Counted from the stretch's first letter, positions 39,864-51,126 are shown. The stretch: 64,000 nt of DNA from Buchnera aphidicola str. Bp (Baizongia pistaciae) (GCF_000007725.1 NC_004545.1:248001-312000), one strand, 5' to 3'. Numbers and translations: made by a program. The notes: a model not told the origin generated them from the letters alone.

Positions 39864-39888
39864 CTATAATATATTCTATATATTATAG
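39864..39888 (+). terminator. A-T hairpin between lipB and lipA
   Basis: Perfect 10-base arms (39864-39873, 39879-39888) around a 5-base loop ttcta, about 58 bases past the lipB stop. It contains only two G-C pairs and lacks a following T tract, so a terminator role is only possible. Confidence 0.25.
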
Positions 39889-39937
39889 ACTTACAAAAGT
39901 ATATTTATAATATAACACTCTAGGCGTCTTATAAATT

Positions 39938-40882
39938 ATGCGTACTAAAAATTCAAAAATTATTAATTCTGAACAAGATATATTTCGCAACAAAGTTATT
40001 CCAATAAAATTTTTATCTAATTATAATAATGAAATACTAAAAAAACCTCAGTGGATGAAAATTAAATTTCCTGTTAGCACCAATAAAATAAAAAATTTAA
40101 CTCTAATATTAAGACAGCATAATTTAAATACTGTTTGCGAACAGGCATTATGTCCTAATTTAGCCGAATGTTTTAATCGAGGAACAGCTACATTTATGAT
40201 TTTAGGTTCTATTTGTACGAGACGTTGTCCATTTTGCGCTGTAAGTCATGGAAAACCATCGTTAGTTAATAAAAACGAACCACAGCAATTAGCACGGGTA
40301 ATATTTGATATGAAAATTAATTATGTAGTTATTACTTCTGTGGTAAGAGACGATTTGAAAGATCGAGGAGCACAACATTTTTCTAATTGTATACAGGAAA
40401 TTAGAAATAAAAATAATGTTAAAATTGAAATATTAGTACCAGATTTTAGAGGAATGATGCGTGAATCATGCAAAATTATTAGTATGAATCCACCTAATGT
40501 GTTTAATCATAATTTGGAAAATGTCCCAAGGTTATATAAATTAATAAGACCAGGGGCTAGCTATATAAGATCCTTGAAATTATTAGAGTTTTTTAAAAAA
40601 TTGAATCCAAATGTTCCAACTAAATCTGGTTTAATCTTAGGTTTAGGGGAAACATATAAAGAAATAGTTCATGTTATAAATGATTTATTAGATCATGGTG
40701 TAACCATTTTAACCATAGGACAATATCTTCAACCTAGCTCTAAACATTTTCCCGTACAAAAATATATTACTCCTGATGAATTTAAAAAAATTAAAAATTA
40801 TGCGTTATCCATTGGTTTTAAAAAAGTTTTTTGTGGGCCACTAATACGATCTTCTTATCATGCTGAGAAATATTTTGAATAA
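39938..40882 (+). CDS. lipA: lipoyl synthase
   Basis: Radical SAM enzyme that inserts two sulfurs into the protein-bound octanoyl group. Both iron-sulfur clusters are accounted for: the auxiliary-cluster CEQALCPNLAEC and the radical SAM CTRRCPFCAV. VVITSVVRDDLKDRGAQHF and LGLGETYKEIVHV are further landmarks. Length is 314 residues (321 in E. coli). It is followed by a hairpin and converges with pyrF. Confidence 0.97.
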   Translation: MRTKNSKIINSEQDIFRNKVIPIKFLSNYNNEILKKPQWMKIKFPVSTNKIKNLTLILRQHNLNTVCEQALCPNLAECFNRGTATFMILGSICTRRCPFCAVSHGKPSLVNKNEPQQLARVIFDMKINYVVITSVVRDDLKDRGAQHFSNCIQEIRNKNNVKIEILVPDFRGMMRESCKIISMNPPNVFNHNLENVPRLYKLIRPGASYIRSLKLLEFFKKLNPNVPTKSGLILGLGETYKEIVHVINDLLDHGVTILTIGQYLQPSSKHFPVQKYITPDEFKKIKNYALSIGFKKVFCGPLIRSSYHAEKYFE

Positions 40883-40916
40883 TTATAATTAAATGTTTTG
40901 TGTTTAAAAATATGTA

Positions 40917-40948
40917 ATATTTACTATATTGTAAATATGTATTTTTTT
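40917..40948 (+). terminator. terminator candidate after lipA
   Basis: Arms atatttac (40917-40924) and gtaaatat (40931-40938) with a 6-base loop are followed by gta and seven T residues (40942-40948), the rho-independent pattern for the plus strand. It sits 35 bases past the lipA stop and just before the end of the convergent pyrF. Confidence 0.5.
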
Positions 40949-40953
40949 ATATG

Positions 40954-41664
40954 TTATATTTGTGATCTGATTAATTCTAGTGTTTTTAAAGGATTTTGAG
41001 AAGATGTGACAATTCTTCCAATTATAATATAGTCGACATTATATTGTTTTGCTAACATTGGAGTTGTAACATTTTTTTGGTCATTAGAAGAACATCCATT
41101 TAATCTAATTCCTGGAGTTAATATTTTAAAGTTTTTGACATTAATATGTTTTTTTATATTCGATATTTCTGTTCCAGAGCAAATAATTCCATCTAAATTA
41201 CATTTATGTGCTATTTTTGCTAAAGACAATATGTATTTTGATAATGATATCTGAATTCCTAACTTAGACATATCAGTTTTATCTAAACTAGTCAAAATAG
41301 TTACTCCCATCAGCAACGGTTTATTTTTAAACGGTTTTAGTGCTAATCTAGCTGATTTTAACATTTGTATTCCTCCAGAAATATGAATACTAACCATCCA
41401 TATATTTAAATTAGCAACTGCTTGTATAGCCCCAAATATTGTATTTGGGATGTCATAAAATTTTAAATCAAGAAATATTTTAAATCCCAATTTTTGTAAT
41501 ATTTTTATAAAACGAACTCCAAATAAAGTAAACATTATATTACCTATTTTTAATGCATAAATAGTAGGATTTAAATTATAAATAAATTTCATAGCTTTAT
41601 TTTCATCAAAAAAATCTAACGCAATAATGATATTAATATTTTTAAAATTAGATTTTAAGTGCAT
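40954..41664 (-). CDS. pyrF: orotidine 5-phosphate decarboxylase
   Basis: Final step of UMP synthesis. It is a TIM barrel of 236 residues (245 in E. coli). The catalytic Asp-Lys network is in IFLDLKFYDIPNT, with IIALDFFDENKA at the N-terminus, LKIGNIMFTLFG, MGVTILTSLD and the phosphate-binding YIIIGRIVTSS near the end. It links with pyrH (3299) in pyrimidine nucleotide supply. Confidence 0.96.
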   Translation of the reverse strand: MHLKSNFKNINIIIALDFFDENKAMKFIYNLNPTIYALKIGNIMFTLFGVRFIKILQKLGFKIFLDLKFYDIPNTIFGAIQAVANLNIWMVSIHISGGIQMLKSARLALKPFKNKPLLMGVTILTSLDKTDMSKLGIQISLSKYILSLAKIAHKCNLDGIICSGTEISNIKKHINVKNFKILTPGIRLNGCSSNDQKNVTTPMLAKQYNVDYIIIGRIVTSSQNPLKTLELIRSQI

Positions 41665-41912
41665 TTAGAACCTCTAAAAGTGATTTTTTGTCAGTATATT
41701 AAAATTGTTTATATAAGAATTTTAAAAATTTTATAAATATCACATATTATATATTAGTATATAATAAACATTAGAAGTAATAAAATTATTTTAATATGTT
41801 AAAACTACGCACGTAAAATAATTACATTAATTTTATAAAAATATAAAATTTTTTTTAAATAAAATAATTGTAATATAAACGTTAAAGGTAAAATAATGTT
41901 TATGGAGAAAAT

Positions 41913-42512
41913 ATGAAACTGACAAAAATTTCTGAAGCGAAATTACCTACTTCTTTTGGTGAATTTTTAATGATTGTTTTTGAAGAAAGTAAAACAGATA
42001 AAAATCATATTGCATTGGTATATGGAGATATAAAAGACACAAATAATTCAGTGTTGTCTAGGATTCATTCTGAATGTTTAACAGGTGATGCATTATTTAG
42101 TATACGCTGTGATTGTGGTTTTCAATTAAAATCTGCGTTGATGGAAATTGTTAAAGAAGGTAGTGGAATTCTTATATATCATCGCCAAGAAGGACGTAAC
42201 ATTGGTTTATCTAATAAAATACGTGCATACGCATTGCAAGATATCGGATTAGATACTGTTGAAGCGAATCATCATTTAGGTTTTTCTGCTGACGAAAGGG
42301 ATTTTTCCGTTTGCATAGATATATTTAATACATTGAATATTAAAAAAATAAAATTATTAACTAATAACCCTTCAAAAGTAACAGTTTTAAATAATGCAGG
42401 AATTCAAATTACTGAAAGAATATCATTAATTGTAGGTAGAAATGCTAAAAATTCTAAATATTTGAATACAAAAGCTCATAAAATGGGACATTTTTTACCA
42501 ATTGAATATTAA
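41913..42512 (+). CDS. ribA: GTP cyclohydrolase II
   Basis: Opens GTP to start riboflavin synthesis. The zinc ligands and catalytic region are [21 protein letters not shown], followed by [19 protein letters not shown] and the C-terminal [17 protein letters not shown]. Length is 199 residues (196 in E. coli). Start is the ATG at 41913, preceded by tggagaaa as Shine-Dalgarno. Riboflavin is a vitamin that Buchnera is known to supply to aphids. Confidence 0.97.
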   Translation: MKLTKISEAKLPTSFGEFLMIVFEESKTDKNHIALVYGDIKDTNNSVLSRIHSECLTGDALFSIRCDCGFQLKSALMEIVKEGSGILIYHRQEGRNIGLSNKIRAYALQDIGLDTVEANHHLGFSADERDFSVCIDIFNTLNIKKIKLLTNNPSKVTVLNNAGIQITERISLIVGRNAKNSKYLNTKAHKMGHFLPIEY

Positions 42513-43111
42513 AAAAATATTGTTTTTTTAAATATTTAGTATATTGTAATAAAGTGATAAAGATATATTCCTAATTTAATGTTTGGTTCTGTACAGCCTC
42601 ATGTTATTTATTAATTTTATAATAATATGAAAAACGATTTAATGTGTCATTGTTTAGTTGATAACAGTGATTTTTAAGATAGATATGATGCAAAAATATT
42701 TAGTAAAACAGAAATAAAAATGTGTATTTAAATTTTATTGTTAACTGTTTTACTAAATAATATATGTAAATTTTTGTTAATTTTTATGTTTTTTAAGTTG
42801 TTAAGTGTAATTTATTTAAATATTCTATAAAAACTTAAGAATTTAGTGTAAATAAAAAATTAAAAAAGTTAAAAAATTATTAATTTACATGTATTATAAA
42901 CTTTTAAATAAAACTCTCATATCCTAATAATTTTAATATATGGGTATTTACAAAGAATGTTATATATTTTGGTAGTAAATGTGTAGTATTCTAAAATTTT
43001 TAAAATATCTAAGTAACGAAAGTATTAATAACATTGTTTTGTTAGAATTTTAACATCATTATTATTATTTGTACAATTTACTTAAATTAAAAATATTTTT
43101 TGTGATTTCAA
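42513..43111. other. long intergenic region between ribA and clsA
   Basis: About 600 bp between convergent genes, very AT-rich, with no ORF of note in six frames and no tRNA or GC-rich structured RNA. Presumably eroded gene remains, but I could not identify any relic. Confidence 0.5.
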
Positions 43112-44584
43112 TTATAATAATGGACTTAAAAAATAAAAAAGTTTTTCTATAATTTTTTTCCAATAAGAACGTATTTTCCATAACTTAGGGTCAAGTAAAC
43201 TTGAATGAGATATATATTCATTATGTATTATTGCGAGTGATTTCCCAAAATTTTTGTCGTCTATAACTAATGTAATTTCAAAATTTAACCATAAACTTCT
43301 CATATCTAAATTTACGGTTCCGATTAAACTAAGTTGTTTATCTACTAAAACACTTTTACTATGCAATAATCCTTTTTTAAATTGGTAAATTTTCACGCCA
43401 GATTCTAATAATTCGCTAAAAAAAACTCTACTAGCCCATTTTACTAATAATGAATCATGACTTTTAGGTATGATTAAAATAACTTCTACTCCCCGTTGTG
43501 CTGCTGTACATATTGCGCGTAATAGATCATCGCTAGGAACCAGATAAGGTGTAGTCATAGTTAATTTTTGTTGTGCTGAATAAATTGCTGTAAGTAGTGC
43601 TTGATGGATCATATCTTCAGTAAATCCAGGTCCTGAAGCAATAACTTGTACTATAGAAGTACATTCTTTAATTGGATACGTAGGAATAATAAGATTATTT
43701 TTAACTCTTTTGGGTGAAATTTGTTGTCCAGTTTCTACTTCCCAATCACAAGAATATATTGCTCCCATAGTGGTAGATATGGGCCCTTCTATTCGAGTCA
43801 TTAAGTCTATCCATTGCCCGATTCCTAAAGATTTTTTAAATAAATATGGATCTACTAAATTCATACTTCCAATATATGTTATATAATTGTCAATAAGTAT
43901 AAATTTTCTATGTTGTCTAAGATCCATTCTCCTAAAAAAAAAATGCAATAAATTGATCTTGAGTGCTTCCACTATTTGAATACCAGATTGTTGCATCATA
44001 TCAACCCATTTGCTTCTAAAAAATTCTAAACTTCCTGCAGAATCTAACATAAGTCTACATTTTATTCCTCGTTTTGCTGATTGTATTAAAGCAATAGCTA
44101 CATTGTCTGCTAATCCTCCAGGTTTCCAAATATAAAAAACTATTTCAATAGTGTTTTTGGCTAAATAGATATCTCGTACCAAATTTTTTATTACATCTTT
44201 AGTATTTTTTAATAGTTTTAATTTATTAAACTTTATTCCCGATATGCCTTGTCGATACTTACATAACTTAAATAATGATCTCGCCACTTCACTATTATTG
44301 TTTTCAAAAATATAGTTATGTGATTTTAAATTATTAAAATGTTTATTTTTTTTAGACCATACGGATTTTATTAATTTTAGTTTTCGAGTACCTAAATAAG
44401 GTTCTTCAAGTAAGAACCAAGTACATATACCAATAAATGGAATAATATAAATTACTAATAACCATGCTGCAGAAGATGAAATTGCTCGACGCTTAGAAAG
44501 TATTCGACAAGTAACAATAATAATTATAAACCAATAACTAATAATAATTAACCAAGTTGTTATAGTAAATAGATAATTTATCAT
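43112..44584 (-). CDS. clsA: cardiolipin synthase A
   Basis: Phospholipase D superfamily enzyme that condenses two phosphatidylglycerols to cardiolipin at the inner membrane. Two N-terminal membrane helices (about 3-25 and 38-58) precede two HKD motifs: [18 protein letters not shown] near residue 222 and [19 protein letters not shown] near residue 402. Length is 490 residues (486 in E. coli). It heads the cls-yciA-yciB-yciC block known from E. coli, with kch, yciI and tonB lost. Confidence 0.96.
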   Translation of the reverse strand: MINYLFTITTWLIIISYWFIIIIVTCRILSKRRAISSSAAWLLVIYIIPFIGICTWFLLEEPYLGTRKLKLIKSVWSKKNKHFNNLKSHNYIFENNNSEVARSLFKLCKYRQGISGIKFNKLKLLKNTKDVIKNLVRDIYLAKNTIEIVFYIWKPGGLADNVAIALIQSAKRGIKCRLMLDSAGSLEFFRSKWVDMMQQSGIQIVEALKINLLHFFFRRMDLRQHRKFILIDNYITYIGSMNLVDPYLFKKSLGIGQWIDLMTRIEGPISTTMGAIYSCDWEVETGQQISPKRVKNNLIIPTYPIKECTSIVQVIASGPGFTEDMIHQALLTAIYSAQQKLTMTTPYLVPSDDLLRAICTAAQRGVEVILIIPKSHDSLLVKWASRVFFSELLESGVKIYQFKKGLLHSKSVLVDKQLSLIGTVNLDMRSLWLNFEITLVIDDKNFGKSLAIIHNEYISHSSLLDPKLWKIRSYWKKIIEKLFYFLSPLL

Positions 44585-44796
44585 TTAATGAAATTCCCAT
44601 TAATATTGCAAAATTTTTAAACAAAAAATAAGTTTTTCACAATGATATATATTTTAATAAGTATACGTTATGAAAATATATTTTATCTTTGGTATTTTAA
44701 AATATATTTTAAAATTATAAAACTTTAACAATTTTTTTATAAATATTATATTTATACAATATTTTATTAATTATTAAAAAAATTCGATATATTTTT

Positions 44797-45204
44797 TTAA
44801 ATAATACTGAATGGTAGCAATGTTTTGGGTTGTCCAAATTCATCTACGGCTACATAAACAAATATTGCTTCTGTAGTACAATAAAATTTTCCTAACGGTT
44901 CTGATGATACTTTTTTAATCCATACTTCTATTTTTATAGTAATAGATGTGTTTCCTGTTCGAATGCAGTGCGCATAACAGCTAACTACATCACCTACTGA
45001 TACTGACTTTAAAAATGTCATACCATTCACACTCACTGTCACTACTCGCCCCCTGGCTATTTCTTTAGCTAATATAGCTCCTCCAATATCCATTTGAGAC
45101 ATTATCCAACCCCCGAATATATCTCCGTTTGCGTTTGTATCTGCTGGCATTGCTAAAGTTCTTAATACCATTTTACCCTTTGGTTTTTGATTTTTTATGT
45201 TCAT
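44797..45204 (-). CDS. yciA: acyl-CoA thioesterase YciA
   Basis: Hot-dog-fold thioesterase acting on a broad range of acyl-CoAs. The N-terminal segment VLRTLAMPADTNANGDIFGG contains the active-site Asp, followed by QMDIGGAILAKEIARGRVVTV and VSVGDVVSCYAHC. At 135 residues it is about the E. coli length (132) and unusually well conserved compared with its neighbours yciB and yciC. Confidence 0.96.
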   Translation of the reverse strand: MNIKNQKPKGKMVLRTLAMPADTNANGDIFGGWIMSQMDIGGAILAKEIARGRVVTVSVNGMTFLKSVSVGDVVSCYAHCIRTGNTSITIKIEVWIKKVSSEPLGKFYCTTEAIFVYVAVDEFGQPKTLLPFSII

Positions 45205-45259
45205 AAGATAGTTTTTGCTCTATTTAAAAGATAATATAATTTATAATCACATTATGATT

Positions 45260-45796
45260 TTATTGTATTATTTTTGATTTTAAAAAATATATATAAAATC
45301 CATTAATTATTACAGCTATTAATGTTAAAATAGTTAGCCCAAATATTTTAAATGTAACCCACGTTTGTTCTGAAAAATATAAAATAATATATGTGTTAGA
45401 AACAGCACAAATTAAAAAAAATATAGACCAAAACAAACTTAATTTCCGCCAAACGTTTTTAGATAATTGAATTGTATTTTTAAAAATTATATTTAATAAA
45501 TTATTTTTTATAAATAAATAATTTATTAAAAAAACGATAGAAATTAGAAAATATATTATGGTAACTTTCCATTTTATATAACTGCTATTATGATAAAATA
45601 AGGTTAAAAATCCAAATACTATAACAAAAATTAAATTAATTAAATCGTGTTTATTGATTGAATTAAAAAGAATGCTTGTAATTATAAATGTAAATAATGA
45701 TGCTATCATTAAAGAGAAAGATGCAATAAAAATGTCATAAAATTTATAAAAAATAAAAAATGAAATTGTAGGAATTGAATTTAATAGGAATTTCAT
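45260..45796 (-). CDS. yciB: YciB inner-membrane protein (intracellular septation protein A family)
   Basis: Integral membrane protein of 178 residues (179 in E. coli) with five hydrophobic segments. The N-terminal PTISFFIFYKFYDIFIASFS and the C-terminal NTYIILYFSEQTWVTFKIFG match the family. E. coli YciB interacts with elongation and division proteins and affects envelope integrity; the exact activity is unknown. It is adjacent to yciC and yciA as in E. coli. Confidence 0.93.
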   Translation of the reverse strand: MKFLLNSIPTISFFIFYKFYDIFIASFSLMIASLFTFIITSILFNSINKHDLINLIFVIVFGFLTLFYHNSSYIKWKVTIIYFLISIVFLINYLFIKNNLLNIIFKNTIQLSKNVWRKLSLFWSIFFLICAVSNTYIILYFSEQTWVTFKIFGLTILTLIAVIINGFYIYFLKSKIIQ

Positions 45797-45819
45797 AAAA
45801 TTATATCCATAAAATATAT

Positions 45820-46572
45820 CTAATTTTTTAAAAATTTAGGTAAAATCATATAACAACGAAATAAATAAATTATTAAAATAGATGATATGAAATTAATACA
45901 TAAGTTTAATATAAAGTATGCTAGAAAGTCAGAAAAAAATTTAAAGTATGAAATTATTAATATTATAAAAATTTTAAAACATAACCAAAAAATTATGGCA
46001 GGAACTATTATTTTAAAATTTGATAATGTGATATTTATGCTAGCATAAATAGAATTTAAAATTGTTTTTTCTTCAATAAGAAGTATAATTGGTGATAAAG
46101 AAAATAATATTATAGTGGTAAATCCAGGAATAAAATACAATAAAAATCCTAATTGAGTAATTATAGTAGTAGTAAAGATTAATTGTAGTAACTTAAAAAA
46201 AGTTTTATAAGGAATGTTGTTAAAAATGGATAAAGTAATATTTTTTTTGTAAGACGTCATTTGAATAAATGTTATTAAATTTCCTAAAAGAAACGTACTT
46301 CCTATTAATAGTGAAAATGATTTTGCAATTGACGCATATAATAATAGTTTTTGTTGATCTATAGTTAACGTCCTAACAAAATCTAGTAAAGAATGATACT
46401 TTTTTATATCTAATTGATAAAATGCTAGTAAAGATCTTGCGTTAGGAGTAATAATACTATCTATAACTACAGTTATAGTAGAAGATAATAATACAAAAGT
46501 AACTATTATAGGCCACTTTGATCTTAAGAAATGAATAGTATCACGGAATAGTGAATTAGCCGTAATATGCAT
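45820..46572 (-). CDS. yciC: YciC (UPF0259) inner-membrane protein
   Basis: Membrane protein of 250 residues (247 in E. coli) with about six hydrophobic stretches. The N-terminal ANSLFRDTIHFLRSKW and STITVVIDSIITPNARSL resemble the E. coli protein, and the rest is strongly diverged. No biochemical role is established. It lies 23 bases upstream of yciB, so the two are probably cotranscribed. Confidence 0.88.
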   Translation of the reverse strand: MHITANSLFRDTIHFLRSKWPIIVTFVLLSSTITVVIDSIITPNARSLLAFYQLDIKKYHSLLDFVRTLTIDQQKLLLYASIAKSFSLLIGSTFLLGNLITFIQMTSYKKNITLSIFNNIPYKTFFKLLQLIFTTTIITQLGFLLYFIPGFTTIILFSLSPIILLIEEKTILNSIYASINITLSNFKIIVPAIIFWLCFKIFIILIISYFKFFSDFLAYFILNLCINFISSILIIYLFRCYMILPKFLKN

Positions 46573-46708
46573 TTTTTCTCCTAGATAAATATAGTAGAAA
46601 TTAATTTGTTAGTCATATGATTGTGATATCATTTATGTCTTGTAAATGATGTTATTTAATTTTTTTTAATATAGTTAAAATATATTCGAAAAAATATAAC
46701 ATTTATAT

Positions 46709-47518
46709 TTAAATTATTGTTGCTTTCTTAAAACGGTTAGATAATTTTTTTATTTTTTTTAACATGATTTTTTTATTATTTAAATTATTAGCTATTATTT
46801 GTATGATAACAGATCCACATATTACACCAGATACACCAGATAGAATAATGTTTTTAATTTGATTTTCATTAGAAATTCCAAAACCTTGTATAATTGGAAT
46901 CGACGTTAACTTTTTTAATTCTTTTACAAAGTTTTTCAATGGTGGGGTAATCTTCATATCAATTCCAGTAACACCAGAACGTGATAGTAAATAAATATAT
47001 CCAGTGCTATGTTTGGATAATTTTTTTAAAAAATTTTTGCTAGCATCAGGAGGACAAACAAATATAGAATCTATATTATTTTTAATAGAATGTTGTTCAA
47101 ATTCGAACGATTCTTCTATGGGTACATCTGCTATTAAAACTGAATCAATATCTATTTTTGAACATATTGAATAAAATTTTTGAATACCTAATTTAAAAAT
47201 TAAATTAGCATAAATTAAGATTCCTATTGGAATTTTAGGGTTATGTGTACGTATTTTGAATAACATTTCAAAACATTTCGTTAGCGTTATATTAGCACTA
47301 AAAGCTCTTAAATTAGCTTGTTGTATTATTGGTCCGTCTGCCAATGGATCAGAAAATGGAATGCCTAATTCTAACCCATCTGCTCCATTTTTAATTAGTG
47401 AATATATTATTTCTAGTGAAATTTCTATAGAAGGGTCACCAAGTACAACAAATGGAATGTAACATCCTAATTTATATGGTATAAGGTTTTTATTTAGTTG
47501 ATAATAACGATTATTCAT
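46709..47518 (-). CDS. trpA: tryptophan synthase alpha subunit
   Basis: Cleaves indole-3-glycerol phosphate and channels indole to TrpB. The catalytic Glu and Asp are in DGLELGIPFSDPLADGP. Other landmarks are DSVLIADVP, LLSRSGVTG and IIQGFGISNENQIK. I chose the ATG at 47518 (MNNRYYQLNKN) over a longer frame from 47572. It leaves a 4-base gap after the trpB stop, and a good Shine-Dalgarno (aaggaa on the minus strand) lies inside the end of trpB. Length is 269 residues (268 in E. coli). Confidence 0.97.
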   Translation of the reverse strand: MNNRYYQLNKNLIPYKLGCYIPFVVLGDPSIEISLEIIYSLIKNGADGLELGIPFSDPLADGPIIQQANLRAFSANITLTKCFEMLFKIRTHNPKIPIGILIYANLIFKLGIQKFYSICSKIDIDSVLIADVPIEESFEFEQHSIKNNIDSIFVCPPDASKNFLKKLSKHSTGYIYLLSRSGVTGIDMKITPPLKNFVKELKKLTSIPIIQGFGISNENQIKNIILSGVSGVICGSVIIQIIANNLNNKKIMLKKIKKLSNRFKKATII

Positions 47519-47522
47519 TGTT

Positions 47523-48707
47523 TTATTCCTTGTATACATCAATTTTTCGAATAGTATCAATATCTTTATCACCTCGTCCTGAAATATTAACTATGATTAT
47601 TTGTTTTTTGTTTGTATCTTTAGAAATCAATTTTAATGCATAAGCTAATGCGTGTGAAGATTCTAAAGCTGGAATAATTCCTTCCAATTTACATAAAATT
47701 TTAAAAGCATTAATAGCCTCGCAATCAGTGATAGAGACATATGTAGCTCTTCCAATATGTTTTAGCCATGCATGTTCTGGACCCACAGCAGGAAAATCTA
47801 AACCTGCTGAAATGGACCAAGATTCTTTTATTTGCCCCTCACTTGTTTGCATAACTGGAGCTTTCATTCCAAAATAAATTCCTGTACTACCATGTTGCAT
47901 GGGTGCTCCATGTTTCCCTGTTTTAATACCTTTTCCTGCAGGTTCTACACCAATTAAACATACGGATTTATCTTTAATAAATTCAGAAAATATTCCAATA
48001 GCATTGGATCCTCCTCCAATGCATGCAATAATAATATTTGGCAAACAAGATTCTTGTTTTAAGATCTGACATCTAGTTTCTATTCCAATAATACTTTGAA
48101 ACTTTTTGACCATAGTGGGGTAAGGGTGTGGCCCGGCTGCTGTTCCTATCATATAGTGAGATGTACAATAGTTTTCAGACCAGTCACGCAACGCTTCGTT
48201 ACATGCATCTTTTAAAGTACCCGATCCATTTTTTACAGATATAACTTTTGCTCCCATAAGTTGCATTCGAAAAACATTTTGTTGTTGTCTAATGACGTCT
48301 TTAAAACCCATATATATTCTGCATTTCAAACCAAGTAATGCACAAGACAATGCAGTAGCAACTCCATGTTGTCCAGCTCCAGTTTCAGCGATAATTTCTT
48401 TTTTACTCATTTTTTTAGCTAATAATGCTTGTCCTAAAACTTGATTAGTTTTATGCGCACCTCCGTGCAATAGATCTTCACGTTTAAGATATAATTTTGT
48501 ATTCGTATTTTTAGTTATATTTTTACACAATGTTAAAGGAGTAGGTCTTCCTGCATAATTTTTTAATAAATTGGATAATTCGTTAGTAAATTGTAAATCA
48601 TTAAGTGCTTTTAGAAATTCTATTTCTAATTTATATAATGCTGGCATTAAAATTTGTGGAACATACATACCACCAAATTCTCCAAAATATGATTTTAATA
48701 AAGTCAT
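47523..48707 (-). CDS. trpB: tryptophan synthase beta subunit
   Basis: PLP enzyme joining indole and serine. The PLP lysine is in [37 protein letters not shown], the phosphate-binding [12 protein letters not shown] and the C-terminal [12 protein letters not shown] are intact. The ATG at 48707 ([13 protein letters not shown]) is preferred over the longer frame at 48725. It matches E. coli and shares one base with the trpC stop (TAATG), with taggaaa as Shine-Dalgarno. The product is 394 residues (397 in E. coli). Confidence 0.97.
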
Positions 48708-50116
48708 TATTTTTTTCCTAAACAAATTAAATTGCGATAATTAAAGACTGTATGTCTTCTTAATGAATATGTAAGAGCAACTATTTTTTTAAGATCTTTA
48801 ATACCAGGCGAACTTTCTAATTTAGAATTAAAATCATAACCGTAACAACCTAAATCAGTAGCTAATATGCAATTATTAATGTCAAGACCCCCCGCTAGTA
48901 TAACATTATCTAATTTGCAATTTTTTAAATACTTCCAATTAAAAGTTTTTCCACTACCACCATCTTTATTGTCAATAATATATTTGTTAACGTTATAAAA
49001 TAAATGTTTTTGGTTTTTTAAAAAATCTAAGTAGATAATAGACTTCCATATCTTTATATGTTTCGGAAGTATTAGTTTTAAATTATTGATGTAAATTTGA
49101 TCTTCGTTACCGTGCAATTGAACGGCATGCAAAGATAGCTTTGTTCCTATATAAGCTACTCTTTTCAAATTTTCATTACAAAATACGCCAATATATTTTA
49201 AAGAAACGTTATTAATAATAGAATAAGCATTGTTACAATTAATATACCGAGGTGAAAATTTGCAAAAAATTAAACCTCCATAAACAATACCATATTCTTT
49301 TATTATTTTTACATCAGAAGATTGAGTCAACCCACATATTTTATTATTCCCTAAAATCATTTTACAGACAGCTTCTTCTAAATTTTTTTTTCGCATTAAA
49401 TTGGATCCTATTAAAAATCCTTGTACAAATGGTTTTAGCTGTCGAATTTGATTGTAATTTTGAATTCCAGATTCACTAATGATAATTATTTTTTTTGGTA
49501 TAAGAGGCGCTAGAACTTTAGTTTTTTGTATATCGATTGAGAGATTATTTAAATTTCTATTATTAATCCCAATAATTTTAGATTTTAAATTTATTGCTCG
49601 AGTTAACTCTTTTTTATTCTCAATTTCCGTTAATACGTCCATGTTTAGCATTTCGGCTATATTTCTTAGAAATACATATTGATTATCATTTAATATTGAT
49701 AACATTAGCAAAATAGCATCAGCTTGATAATATCGTGCTAAATATATTTGATAAGGATCAATAAAAAAATCTTTACATAATATTGGTTGGCGATGTGCTA
49801 TTTTTCTAACTATAGGAATAAATTCAAAATTTCCATGAAAATATTTTTCATCAGTTAATATTGATATTGATGATGCGTATTTTTTATAAATTAATGATAT
49901 TTTTTTTAAATCTAATTTATTATTTATTATTCCTAATGAAGGAGAAGCTTTTTTAATCTCTAATATATAGGAAGGGTGAATTGATTTTAATGAATTTTTA
50001 AAATTATAGTTCGATCGTACTATTTTATTTTGAAAAGTAAACAATGGTTGTTTTTTTTTATGATATTTGACCCACATTAATTTATCATTTATTATTTCTT
50101 TTAAAATACTGTTCAA
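48707..50116 (-). CDS. trpC: bifunctional indole-3-glycerol phosphate synthase / phosphoribosylanthranilate isomerase
   Basis: Fused TrpC-TrpF enzyme as in enterobacteria (469 residues; E. coli 453), catalysing two consecutive steps. The N-terminal IGPS barrel shows [44 protein letters not shown] and [12 protein letters not shown]. The C-terminal PRAI barrel has the catalytic Cys in ICGLTQSSD and the Asp in [14 protein letters not shown], ending with [12 protein letters not shown]. It starts 14 bases after trpD and overlaps trpB by one base. Confidence 0.97.
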
Positions 50117-50130
50117 AATATAAAACCTTA

Positions 50131-51126
50131 TTAAAATTTAGAAAGTTGAATTATTTTTTCATAAACTTTACCACTTCGAATGACTTTTAGGGCATATTCT
50201 GTATTTTTTTTTAAATTTGAATATCCAAAAATTTTAAATAAAATAGCTACATTAACGGCTATCGTTTCTGTAACAGCACTCGGTCCTTTTCCTTGAAGTA
50301 TTTTTTTTATAATATTGTAATTTTCTTCAGTATTACCGCCTAAAATATCGTTTTTATGACAATATTTTACTCCAAAATCATCTGGATGTAATATATAGGA
50401 AGTAATATTATTATTTTTTAGTTCAATTATTTTAGTAAAACTATGTAATGTTACTTCATCTATATTATCACTACACACTATTATTGCATGATGATAATTT
50501 AATGTCTTTAATACTTGTGCTATAGGTAACATGAGCTTAAAATTACATACTCCCATAACAGTTAACTTAGGCATAGCAGGATTAAGTAAAGGTGCAATTA
50601 TATTAAAAATTGTTTTTATACGTAAAATTTTTCGCACTTGTGTAACGACTTTAAAGTTAATATGGTATTGAGGTGCGAATAAAAAACAAATATTTAATTC
50701 ATCAAGCATTTTTTTAGATTTTTCAGGAGAAATTTGAATGTTAATTCCAAATTTTTTTAAAATGTCAGCAGATCCAGTTTTACTAGATATATTACCATTA
50801 CAATGTTTAGCAATTTTAAAACCGCATGCAGAACCAACTAAAGCGCTAGTTGTGGAAATGTTTATACTATTGCTATTATCTCCTCCTGTGCCAACGATAT
50901 CAGAAAACATATACGTTGGTTTAGGGAAAGTTATCATATGTTCTAAACATGCTTTCACTGCACCTAAAATTTCGTTTTGAGATTCCCCTCTAATTTTTAA
51001 GGCAATTAATATAGCTGACAATTCAATATTATTAATTTTTTTTAACATAATTGATTTAAATAATGTATAAGTTTCCGATATGTTTAACGTATCACCTTGA
51101 TAAATTTTATTTAAAATTATTTTCAT
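50131..51126 (-). CDS. trpD: anthranilate phosphoribosyltransferase
   Basis: Attaches PRPP to anthranilate. Unlike E. coli, where TrpG and TrpD are fused, this is the free phosphoribosyltransferase (331 residues). The PRPP motif is DIVGTGGDNSNSINIST, and KHCNGNISSKTGSADILKKFG is the anthranilate-binding region. The ATG at 51126 is preferred over a TTG at 51138, with gagaaa as Shine-Dalgarno. It is first of the trpDCBA operon; trpE and trpG are not in the window. Confidence 0.96.
   Translation of the reverse strand: MKIILNKIYQGDTLNISETYTLFKSIMLKKINNIELSAILIALKIRGESQNEILGAVKACLEHMITFPKPTYMFSDIVGTGGDNSNSINISTTSALVGSACGFKIAKHCNGNISSKTGSADILKKFGINIQISPEKSKKMLDELNICFLFAPQYHINFKVVTQVRKILRIKTIFNIIAPLLNPAMPKLTVMGVCNFKLMLPIAQVLKTLNYHHAIIVCSDNIDEVTLHSFTKIIELKNNNITSYILHPDDFGVKYCHKNDILGGNTEENYNIIKKILQGKGPSAVTETIAVNVAILFKIFGYSNLKKNTEYALKVIRSGKVYEKIIQLSKF

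Noticed and set aside
42513-43111. Possible RNA gene in the long ribA-clsA gap
   Set aside because: No cloverleaf, no GC-rich structured segment and no tmRNA, RNase P or 4.5S RNA signature was found.
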